From: Pachyseris speciosa
Taxonomy: Eukaryota; Cnidaria; Anthozoa; Scleractinia; Pachyseridae
Direction: 5' to 3'
Assembly (NCBI GenBank): GCA_016490735.1
Contig: JAEMWC010000020.1
Location: 689,501 to 753,500, forward strand
DNA length: 64,000 nucleotides
Part shown: piece after piece, positions 36,301 to 48,400 of the stretch
Numbering within the stretch: the first letter of the stretch is position 1
How the letters are laid out: every line of letters starts with the position of its first letter
The notes under the pieces: model-generated
Database searches by the model: none
Seen by the model: the letters and a program-made list of their open reading frames with translations, nothing else
Told to the model about the DNA's origin: nothing
Position numbers and translations under genes: made by a program

Positions 36301-39300
36301 TTCTTGTGTACGATTTTATGATTTATACATTTTATGAATTTTCAGTACACGTTTGAAACAGGCATTGTCAATTGCTTCACCCTCCTGTGTTGTAGCAGCT
36401 TCACTCGCTCAGAGTTATTTTGCTGGTCTACCTAGGCTATTACAAATACTGTCGCAGTTCCACCTATTGCCACAGCTGCATACGGCAAATTTACCTTAAC
36501 GCATTCACGAAAAGCGTTTGCCTGGCCAGCATCGGAGGGTCAAAACTCGATTGCAAAGAGTATCACTTCAGTAAGAAATTTACCGCTCCAAGTACAGCAG
36601 GCACTTATGATATAAAGGTAATGTTTAGATAATGGGGACCTTAACTCCGGGGAGCGGGGGGGGGGGGGAGGGGGAGCGGTGTGGGTACTGAAAAAATTTT
36701 AATGTGGGGAGGCGCCGCCCCGAGATCCCACCCCTTACCCTTTTATATATCATTTTTGACAGAAAAGGCACCCTTTCGTATACCTTCCATTGGCAAATAA
36801 TATCCCTAACACAGGAAGTCTTCTTGTCATTTGCACGTAGCATTCAATAAATGAAGACAGTACAGTCATAACGTATGTGTGTTCGAAATATGTTAATGAA
36901 AGGCGCTTTTTACACTGTAAATACCTCAATGACAGATTTCCCTACCCTTTATTATACTTCAACTCGTTAAATCCCTACCCTTTCATATACCTGAAGCGTG
37001 AAAAAGGTACCCCTTTCGTGCGGAGCCTCCCGGTATAGGCCATTATAGGGAGTACCCCCCCCCGGGGGGGCCTTAACTAATAGCTGTTGTCGTTGCTTTC
37101 GTCCGGCGTTGAGTGACAACAGCAACGAATGCACAAAACATTAGGTTTAATGAGCAAAAGAAATGACTCTGCTAGTGTGCAGCAAGCGAATGGCCCGACA
37201 AATTTCAACCTGATTTGACCCCGACAAAAAATCGGCTAGTGTGCAGCGGCCTATAGGATGCAAATCAGAAACGAGATGATTTTCTAATATTTTTCGGCAC
37301 AACTGCGAAATTTGCGTTTACAGCTGCAAACGCCTTGCATGCTTTTGGCTAGTTAAAATATTTGCACTTAGTTGTTTGCTTTTACTTTGAGATGGAGCAG
37401 AAGCTGGCCTATCAATGCGCTGCAAATCGCGTTTCAAGTAATGGAAGAGTTGTTGGTACAGTCTTGGTTCAAGGTTAGTCACAACGTTCCGTTCGTTTTG
37501 AGGTCAAATTCATGGAACAAGTACCTTAAATTATCTTTAACTGAATTGCACTTAGAACAGCAAGAAAACCAGTAATAACCAGTGGGATGTTAAAGAACCC
37601 ACACACTGTTCGAAAAGAGCAGGGGACGTAGTCCCCGGTGTGGTGGTCTATCTCTGCCAGGATGTGGTCGGCCTGGCTGGATAATTAGCTTGAAGGGTTT
37701 CTGAGTGAATGAGACCACAATAAATATACAGCCAAAAGTCAGGCTATTTGCCGGGTGCTGGAACTCCCTTACCTTACCAACTATAGACCTTGACAAACGA
37801 GGACAGTTGACGCGGAGACACGTTGCTGGTGATGTTTCTCGGGGAGCAAACGAGCGGCAAACAAAACGACTGTTGTCTTTCCATGTTGCCCAAACTAGGA
37901 AACATTTGTTACGCGCACAAAATGTGTCAGAAAAAATATCAGGAACATTTTTTTTTATGTCTATACCTAGTCTCGAACACAATTTTTTTGTCCTCAACTA
38001 TAATATAAAACAGGGAAACATTTGTGTTCACAACAATGTGTCCTCGTTTGCCAGGGCCTTATAATCTAAATTTGACGAGTTTTGCACAAAGCAAAGGAAA
38101 ACTTGGATAAGTAGGCCCAATTTTTTTAGAGGGGGGGAGCGGAGGGGGTCTTTGCTTGCAATACTTCTCTCTGCCTTTTAGAGTCATCTTAAAAACTTAA
38201 CTTACCATTCAATAGGTGTAGAAGCTTTGGGTTTTCATATGATTTTCTTTTCGTAGAACCACCCTCAATAGTGAACAAGACCAGCTCACCAACTGCTTTT
38301 GTTGGGGACTCTCTGATTCTTTATTGCTCCGCTCATGGCTATCCTCAGCCGGCAATCCGCTGGTATAAAGACGGCAATCTCTTTCGTACAAATACGAGCC
38401 TGCAGTTCCCTTTACTTCAACAGTCGGACTCAGGACTCTATCTCTGTAACGCGTCCAGTATTGCCGGTAGTGATACATTTGAAGTGCAAGTCCTGGTACG
38501 AGGTAGGTCAGATAAGTGTGGGGCTGATGGTATTAAGATTTTTCCGATTATAACACCGCCGTCAAAATCCAGATAAAGAATAAAAATGTTCATTTCTTTT
38601 TCAGAAAGAAGACCTATCTTAACTCAAAATGTCTCAACGAATAATGCTGGCAAGTTAATTCAAAAATGAGTAATAACTACCTGTAGCGCCATATCAGTTG
38701 AACATTTTCTATTATGCAGCTGCACTTCTCCCAGTGACGATGAGACCGTCACTACAAGCTTAAGGTTGGATGCTTTTTCACGCGTCTTACACGCGTTATA
38801 ACGCTATAGCGTGAAATATATAATCTGCCTAGCCACTACTTCAGTGCAAAGCAATTACCTTTATGTGTCGCCTTTGGTGTCAGTTTGTTATTTGGTTGCC
38901 TTTTTCCATGCCTTTTTTCACATCTTCTCTTTCTCAACAGTGACTCGGTGATATTCACAGTCTCTCTCACACATGACGTCTTCTCACGTGACCACGCATG
39001 GGATGTAGTCTTGGCTTGGATCTTGCCTCACTATGCCAGCCTTCTGAGCAATGAGCCCAAGACAAACATCTCCAGTCCCCACCCTGGACAGTATAATCTT
39101 GTGGTAGGTTATATATGGTCAGCAGTCTGCAACTCCTTCTTTTTCGGAGAATTTGTGACGCCGACAGATTTTTTGGGCAGCTTCTGCATGTACCGGAGCT
39201 CCATAGAAACGCCTATCACAAAACCCTAAAAACTATAATATATATATTTAGCCAAGCCTAAAAGCGGAGCTCCAAAAGCATTCTTTTTCTACTGGCATTT

Positions 39301-42300
39301 ACATATAGTCTGCTTGTCATATCACCCATCTGACCTCACTCAAGCTACAGACCCAATGCTGTAGAAAATAGTATGGAAAGGTGATCTGAGCCAGTGGCAC
39401 AGTGGATTTGGACCCCACGTGGATTTGCACCCTCCAGTCCAGATCTGCTTGTGGATCAGATTTGGACCCCCTAGTCCAGAACTGCTAGCAGATATGAATC
39501 CCCTTTTACGAATTTGGACCCCCACCCCTCCTAAAAACAAGCGTTCTATTGAGTAAGGTAATAAAAATTCCTTTCCAAACTGAGTTTGGAGATGTTAAAA
39601 AAGCAAAATAAAAATATTGAGGTAGGTTTTTTTAAAAATAATCTTTAATACCTTGTGTAAAAAAGAACCTGCAAAGCTAGTTTTCATCTATAAATTTTTA
39701 AAACAAAACATTTCTTAACATCTTAGAGCAATACCTAAGGACAGGTCTGTTTCCCCGTTCAACTGTAGGCAACTTAGTTACATACTTAGCTACTTAGGTA
39801 TGGTTTAGAGCCACTAGAAATTGGTGGGGAAGCCTGGTGATTGCTCCTTGGAATCAGTATCACATCAGATATATAGTGATTCAGATCATCACTTCATAAT
39901 GAATGTAATTTCAATTATCCACAGCCTCCCATGAGACAGTCAGAAATCGGAAATTGTGTATCCTCTGGATATATGTATGCCTCACAAAAATTATGAAAGA
40001 AAGATACATGGAAATCAATAAAAATATTTAGATGCCATGAATTAAGACCAAGATATTTATTTTGATCAATTACTTCTTGACCTTACTATCACAAAAAAAA
40101 AACTGCTTGCTAACATTAAGCTCATCACTCAATGCACCTACAGTGTTTTCAAAAAGAAATCCAGCTGCTCTTCTGGCCAGTTAAGTGCAAGACCAAACAA
40201 CTTGATAATAATATATTGGGCATTTGGTTGATGCCACTATCAAGGTGATTCATCAAAGCAAAAGTGCTGGAAATCCGTTAGCCATCTTAACTTGATCTTA
40301 ACATACTTCATCAAACATCAGAGATTCCATTAAACGTTAATGCCAAATGTCATCCAAACATCCCACAAGATTGGTGTGACCAGCTACTAATAAAATTAAT
40401 TGAAAGACTGTATGCAGGAGGAGGAAGTCCAAAGGATGTGTACATTGATGAGAAAGAGCTTACTTTAAGTTTAATTTTAAGTTTTAAGTTTAATAATACT
40501 TTGTCATGTGAATACAACTAAGTTGATACAAAACAAAAAAGTGCATGACTGGAGAATAATTAAGAGAAACTAATTCCCATACAAAGAATATTATCTAATA
40601 TTACACATTCTAAAATTTAAGAGGTGAAATTTAAACGTGGCCCAAAGCTAACCTAATCAAATTAAATCAAATACTTGTCTCTTACAAGTCACCCCTGATT
40701 TGAAATTGAGACTAAAAATCATGAAGTAATCCAAAGCAAACCTAATTAAATTACATACTTGTCACTCACAAGCTACATCTGATTTAAAATTGACACTAAT
40801 AATGTGATAGATAGGACTTAAAACTGCTTAAAGAAGGTGCATGCATGATGTTCGATGGAACACCATTCCAGTCTGTTATGTAGCGATTAAAAAAAGAAAA
40901 GCTGAAGGCCATATATATATTTAGCCATGCCAAGCCTAGAATCGGAGCTGCACACTCTCACCGAGCAACTTCGCAAGAGTTTATTTGGGCCAGTTTAATT
41001 TGTGTCCAAAACAATTGAGCAGCAGCAGGGAAAACGAAGAGTTTTCGATAGTAAACGTTTGCAAAAAAGAAAAAAAAAAAGACGGACATTCTTGAGTCTA
41101 ACTACTTTGAGATGAAAGCGTAAAGGGATTCAAAGCGGATCAAAAACAAAACAAAACAAAACAAAAACACTGCAAGCGAACAAAGTACGATGCCGGCGAG
41201 TGTTTGCTCGAAGAAGGAGAAGGTGGAGAAATTAAACAAGACTAGCTAGTAATTAAAATAGCTTGTAATGATAAAGCTAGGAAAATCGGTATTTATTTTG
41301 ACATAAATGCCCCTAGAAAAAAAAATAAAGGGTACAAACTCTTCGTTTACAGCAGTCAACAGGAATTGACCGCGGTTCAGAAACAATATAACAACAACAT
41401 AAGACTTATTACAAGAAAACAAAGCACAATATGAATAATATTTCTTCGAAGATTCTTGGAGAAGGTGCAGAAATTGGACAGGTAACAAAACTATCTTGTA
41501 TTAAGCTAGAAAATTTCCTTAGCAGATTTGACATAAATGTCCGTAGAAAAGACAAAAAAGAGGTCCGTACCTGATCGTTTAGAGCAGTCAACAGGAATCA
41601 CTGAGACAGCAATCACTTGGAATGCGACAGAGCTGAATAATAGAGCCATTTCCCACAAAATCTTTCCTTGGCTTACACAAAACACTTAAGTGCTTTGATG
41701 GTTTTACTGTTACTTCCCATGTCTTCCGAAGAACCTTCTTCAATTAATGATTCTCAGTGGCAAAACATCATCCAGATAACGAAGAAAGCGCTTGCCAAAC
41801 CAAACGAGCATTTCTCTCGCAGACCCGTCCACTTTAAAATTTATCAAAACCAGCCAGCCAGTCAACCCATTTCGCTGTTTTTAACATCCAAACGCTGATT
41901 CTTACCGGTTCAAACAAACGACATGTTTAAAGACGGCGAAACTTAATTGCTGTTTACAGGCTACTTTCGACGAAGATCTCTTAAAGACTTGACGAAGTGA
42001 AGCGCGCTGGGTTTTGACTGTTTTGGCAGCATTTTGACAACTTAATGTCAGATTTTGAGAAGTGCACATGCACATGCATTTGATCGGATTTTTTATTTTT
42101 ACTCGAGCTCGAGTCTCCCTCTTTAATGCTTAATTTTACGAGGACTCATTGCGATTACGTGTTGATAAGATAAGGGCAAAAGTTTCTTAACGCTACTGTG
42201 AGGAACCAAGGTCGAAAAACAGTCAGCCAAGCCGAGTAAAAACACTCGTTCGCTTGCAAAGAAAACAACGTAACAAAACAAACAAACAATTCAACTACTT

Positions 42301-43262
42301 CTTTGCGTCCAAAACGAGTACAGATGATTGTTATTTATATCCATTCGAGAGAAAAATACAAGTTTCATTCCTGAACAAAAGTAACAACGATTAAACCAAA
42401 TGTTAAGCTTCTATTTATTTAATTTACCTCACTGTCCTGTGTTGTAGAGGTTTCTACCACTTGAAAATGCGTAAGCTTCAGTAAAGTAAGAACAAGCATC
42501 CGCAAAAATAGCAAACGGTTTGTCCAAAGAAAGAGCTTCTTCCACAGAGTTTGAGCTACTCATTCCTCCCATTAATACCGGTGAACTGTTAAGTGACTTT
42601 TCTTGGTGAGATGCAAGATGCCGCGGTGAAGTGAAAGCCCTTGAAGCGTTGAATTATACTGTTTTCAACCGCACAATCTTTGAAGCTTTTCCTGAGAAAA
42701 ATCTTCCGTCCTTCCTTTCATCACTTGAAAATTCACCTTCCGGAGTATCTTTTGACAAGTTCTTGACCTTTATGCTTTTTACGCGAAAGACAAACTTCGA
42801 TCGAAGAAGATGAAGTTGTTTTGCTCAAAATAAAGAAACCAACTGAATGTGAAATTACCACCCGCAGAAAGCGCGCGAAAAATTTTAACGGCCTCGATTT
42901 GGTTTGGGTGTCCCACACTTGGCTTGAGCCTGCGATCCAATCGAAAGCAAGTACCTGGTCAGCGGTCAACTTCAAAAAAACAGCTGACCTCGATGAGGTC
43001 TTAACTTGAGCCCGCGATATGGTCACGTTACATTGGTCAGCGGATACCTTGTTTTGACAGGTGTCAATTGGCTATAAGATGGATGTCCAGTATCAAAGAT
43101 GTACGCTGTAAAGTAGCTGGTCAGCTGGGCCAGGTGGAGTATGGCCGCCATGTTGGATTATTATGATTATTATTAGGATATTATTATTATTGGGCGACTC
43201 CGTCGTCGTCGTCGTCGTCGTCGTCGTGCGTACGCGCCACGAGCAATACCGCTAGCCATTTT

Positions 43263-43294
<32 letters not shown>

Positions 43295-44621
43295 AGGTAT
43301 GGTGCTCCGCTTGACGGCCCTTCGGGCCGTCGGAGCTCCGCTAGTAACACAATGTGCTCCGGTGCCTATATGGTCCGGTACATGCAGAAGCACCCATTCT
43401 TTGAGCAGGTGTTTCCTTGCGTGATCAACATGAATTATTTTTGAGGCAATAAATCGTGTACGAAAATCGTTCTATTAGCATTTGTTTCTCATTAGCTGTT
43501 TAGTTATCCACTCGAATTTCAATAAAACCCAGTAGTAGAAGGACTATCCAAACCCATTCGTAATTTGGGCTTCCTTTTTAACCAGATTGGCCAGATTAAA
43601 CTGGCAGGCTCCAGGGAGATCAACATTACGGTTCAAATTGATCCCAGAAGAGAATTATCCGCTGGACGTCACTTCCTAACCATACCGACCTACACAATGT
43701 ACGATCAGCGCATGGCAGATGGCGCAACAAAGATTTTCGTGGGCTCAGTCGATCCTGTAACGGTAAATTTTACAGTAGAAGGTAGGTCAACTGGAAGTTG
43801 CGTTATGAACTTAAAAGGGCACTGTCACGCAATTTGTATAAACTCGAAGATGTGAACCGTAAAATGTTGCAAAGATTTTTCAGTTTTCTTGCAAAGCACT
43901 TAATACGTGCACTGAAACTATTTGCGGTTGTCTGTGCGATGACGAGGAGGAAATGGATTACAACTTGAAAAAAGTTAGGTTAACAGTTTTCAAGTTTTGT
44001 CATTGAGTCTTGGAAAAATTACTGTAAAATAATACTAGTTTGCTTTCTTCCAAGAAATAATTTGACCTTTTCGTGTTACTTGGCCTATTCATGTAATAGA
44101 TAATTAAAGTACTTCCTCACAATTTGAACAAACTTATAACACTGATTGTTGTAACAGAACCCCTTTAAGTAAGTTGCCCACATAAAGACACTAAGACCCA
44201 GGCCCTACGCGGCTTTATAAGATTTAGCAGTAGATTGTGTTTTGTTGAACAATTAGCAAGAGACGTGCGCCCAGAAGTAGCCTGTCAATGCCCTCCCTAT
44301 TGGAGTATTGGGTGCAACGATAACGCGGGGAGACAACAATTTGGTGCTCCAGGCGAAGCCAAGTCTGTTCACGAGCTAGCTCAACAGGATCAACATCGTC
44401 ATCATCATCACCCTCATCATCATCATCATCAAAAGCAACGTCGTCATCATCATCATCATCGTCGTCATCATCATCATCATCGCCATTGTCATCGTCATCA
44501 TCATCATCATCATCGTCATTACTTTTGTTGCTGATACTTTCTTTCGCACATAATTATTTTGAAAAGTAATTCCTTTCCATGTCTTAAGGCAAGGAGTGAC
44601 CTGTAAATAACCATTTCTCGT

Positions 44622-44656
<35 letters not shown>

Positions 44657-45276
44657 ATTAGAGCATCGCACTGGTATCGCGAGATCACCGGTTCAAACCC
44701 CTTTGAAGTCCTGAATTTTCTTTTCAGGCTTCTTTTCGCAATTGCATAAATTGCGTTCACAACTGCGAGGATCATTCTTCATTTGACTTCATTTCTGCAC
44801 TTCATATATGATTTATTTAATATATCATTCACACTCATTTCTTTCACGGGAACATATGAACCCATAATTGACCTGCTCCCAGCGTCAGTGGCTTCATAGC
44901 TCAGTTGGTTGGAGCATCGCACCAGTATCGCAAGGTCACAGGTTCAAAACCCTGTTGAAGTCCTGAATTTTTTTCAGGCTTCTTTCGCAATTGCATAAAT
45001 TGCGTTCACAACTGCGAGGATCATTCTTCGTTTGATTTCATTTCTCGTCAGGTGGTAAAAGAAGTTTTGTAATGAATCCCTTTTCCGGTGAAGTGTACTT
45101 TTGTAACACGAAAACAAGGTAAGTCAATTTGATTTCATTGATCATTTTATCTACTAATTTATTACAATTGGCGTGAATAGTTGCAGCTCATAAGCCGTCA
45201 CTGTTCTCCCTTCTACTTTAAAATGGTAATTGAACTGAGTGGGGTGCAATTTGTATAGGTAATCACATGATTTCGA

Positions 45277-45312
<36 letters not shown>

Positions 45313-45381
45313 TCAAAGACTCACAAAATTGCACGAGCCCGTAGGGCGAGTGCAATTTGTGGTCTTTGAAAAAATTTACAA

Positions 45382-45417
<36 letters not shown>

Positions 45418-48400
45418 GTGATTACTTATTAATAATATACATGAAAAAATTGCGAGATGGCTTCTTAACGTTGCAGAAGCAACGCAACGAAGCTAAGGTG
45501 AACCAAAACAACAGTTTTCTCGATGTTTTTAAAGCGTTTTTAGCTGTAAAAACTGGCTAAACAATTACAGGCTATAACTATAAGGCTAATTTGTTTGCTA
45601 GTGTCTATCAACCGCTGTAATCATTACCTTCAGGCTTTCTCGTTCGTTATCTTCGCCTTGTTTGTCCTTGTTTGTTTATTAATCTCGGCGTCACTCCATC
45701 AACGGACTCGTAATTCCAATTAGGTCGGCAATTCCCTTCTCTGGACACCACTGTTTCCAAACAGACAGCTGAAATACAGAGCTTTTCGCCGCCGTTTCTC
45801 CTTTTTAGAGCTGTTTTGCAGCTTCTCTGCTGTTATTGCGGTCACGAAGAAAGAAAACCTGCTCAAAAAGCCAGCCATTGTTTTGGCTCGCAGAGTCGCT
45901 TGCAGAGTCGCTTCAGACTTTGCGCCATTCAGAGGCCGCGTTTGATTGGCTCAATCGCAGCGCCTTTGTTTATCAACCAATCAGAATCCTCAGTTTTTTA
46001 CCTTGCTTTGCACTGTATTTCCTTTTTTCTGCACCGAATTACCTTTTTTCTGCACCGGTGTTTCCTAAAAACTGCATTTCTCTTAGCCAATGAGAATCGA
46101 GAAATGTTTTCATGTATATTATTAGGTCTGAAATCATACGCGTGATGGTGCAATTTGGGAATAAATTGTACTGTTGAGAGGCAATCAGATTGCAAGGATC
46201 ACCAGTGATTTCAAAATGGGCGTAATAAGTCTTAGAATTTACAAGTCTCACGCGATGAAGCCGGAAATCAGTCGAAAAAATTTTACAGAAATATAAAATG
46301 CATTGTCAAGAGCCATTGCCTTGGTTCGATTTCTTTCTATAGCGGTAGTCTTTACCGCCATCCTGGTACAATTACATGCAGTTTTCCCTTAAGGGTGGTA
46401 TGGTAACGGGTCTATACTTCTTTATTTTTAGTGATCGAGAACACTCGTGTTATGTGTCGACCGATGGAACTCACTGGACTGGTACGTCATATTTACTGAC
46501 TTCTGTCGTGATCCTATTAGGGTTGTCACGCAGCACGGGCTGCCCCGGAGAACACCTCATTTTCCATCTTTTAAAACTAAACATTTTATGTTTAGGAATT
46601 GACCCACGAGTTAAGTTAGTTACCGGCATGATTGTGCGAGGCCAGTACACGAAGATTTTCGCGACGACATCTGATGAACGATGTCACATGGTTAGTGAGG
46701 ATGGCATTCTTTGGAGGAGCACTGTATCCGAGGAATGGCAGAAAAAGTCATATTCTGATGATTTTGTGCACGCCATCATGGTTCCCACAGATCTGAAATC
46801 TGAAATTCCACAGAATAATTTTGTTGCTTCACGGAAAGATGGAGCAGTTTCTTATGGAGGTAAGTCAAGACAAAATTGCAAGTCGTAAATCACGTGCCTA
46901 GGTATTCATTATTTCACAATAGTATTGGGACGACCAGCTGAGTCTATTGGGAAATTTTACGGGGGGGGGGGAATTGAAGGTCACGTGCTCTACTGCTTGC
47001 AAGAGTCCTCCTGAAGTTTCAAGAATACCCTGGAAACGAGGTTTAGTGTAGAGTCCTGTATGAGTATTGAAAGTCCTAAACTTAAGACGTTTAAATATTA
47101 TATAGAATTATTTCACCATCAATTGACTCCAGAGTTCTACAAAGAGAACCTGTGCCTGTCTGTTCATGCCAACTGAATTGCTCACTTAGGAAAAGGTTGA
47201 GATGGATTGGGTAAACACCCGCATATTACGAAACTATGATTTCTGGGTTCAGGTTAGCCTCCTTCGCGGCCGTTGTTTGTGTCGGTCCTATTCTCCCTCC
47301 CCACCAACGTCTGCTGAACCGAGCCGAACATTCCATTCCAGGAACTGACCAATCACATCGTGGCTTTTAAATTTCGGTAGCTGAGTTTCCGTAGCCTCCT
47401 TTGCTGTCGTTGTGTGTCAGTTCTATTCTCCCTTCTGATTGGATACTCAGACACAATGGGAATGGAATGTTCGGCTCGGTTCAGCAGACGTTGATGGGGA
47501 GGGAGAATAGGACCGATACGAACAACGGCTGCGAAGGAGGCTAGGTTCAGGGCTGATCAAGTTCTTATTTACTGGATGCTTAGGGAGAAATCAGCCTGAA
47601 AATTTTCATAAAAGATTTTTAAAATTCGCTTCAGAAATACTATACATTGTATATTACAAGGGGTTTAATTAACATACAATGTTTTATAACTTACACAAAA
47701 ATGGATCATTATCAGCATCTGGCCTAAGTCCCCTTTGAAAAAATACTAAAATAAAATAACCCAAAGTACCCTATGTAACTCATGCTAAAAAAAATGGCAA
47801 ATTTACATAAAAACGGTAAGAACCTAATTATATCAAGACACTATTTTTACTACAAACACACTCCAAATCACTTTTTTTATCCGTTTCCTTATATTAACAC
47901 TGAGACTTTTTAAGCCACTAAATTAACCCTGAAATTGCCACTTTTAAGCCTTCTTAAAATCAATAATTTTGAACTTCGTTAAAACTGCCACTTTTAAGAC
48001 TTCTTAAAATGGCCACTTTAAAAACTTCTTAAAATCGCCACTTTTAAGACTCCTTACAATCGCTACTTTAACAAAACATACTCTTTGTAGCTCATTTTAC
48101 TTTTTCATACTATGGACCCCGCAAACTGGCAGAAGTCACTGAAAATGGTATTTCTGAAAAAGCTTGTGAAATTCTAACCAAACGACGGAGAGTTGGAGGG
48201 AGTGGAGTACCTGCAACAGGCCTTAAGAGCTTGGTGCTGTAACAAAGGGAGGTGTGGAAGTAAGAACACTGTATATTTTTACCCTAACGCTAAACACATC
48301 CCCAAAACTAACCCTAACCCTAACCCTAGCCCTAACCTAGCCCCAAACCTAGCCCCAATGCTAGCCCCAATTCTAACTCTAACCTAACCTAACCCACCAA

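Larger units (their letters stand above)
33050..39124 (+). repeat. Segmental duplication, unit 1
   Basis: Matches 56815-64000 in the same orientation, from about 'atgttctgtaag' upstream of exon 1 to beyond exon 8, where the right-hand copy meets the window edge. Similarity is moderate in the 5' third (many indels, e.g. 33840-34170 against 58200-58510). It is very high from exon 5 onward, introns included. Confidence 0.9.

Noticed and set aside
36436..36617. Alternative exon 3 frame beginning AITNTVAVPP
   Set aside because: Open in copy 1 but broken by TAG in copy 2, and it does not match the phase of exon 2; the Cys-rich frame is open in both copies.
44235..44534. His-rich 99-codon frame
   Set aside because: A translation of the (CAT/CGT)n repeat.
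44638..44960. Two tRNA-like sequences in tandem
   Set aside because: Both are heads of SINE units inside one target-site duplication, with mismatched stems; they are not functional tRNA genes.
45816..46251. Cluster of overlapping 65-109-codon frames
   Set aside because: Located in the inverted-repeat element of intron 10, on both strands, with repeated words such as 'ttttttctgcaccg'.
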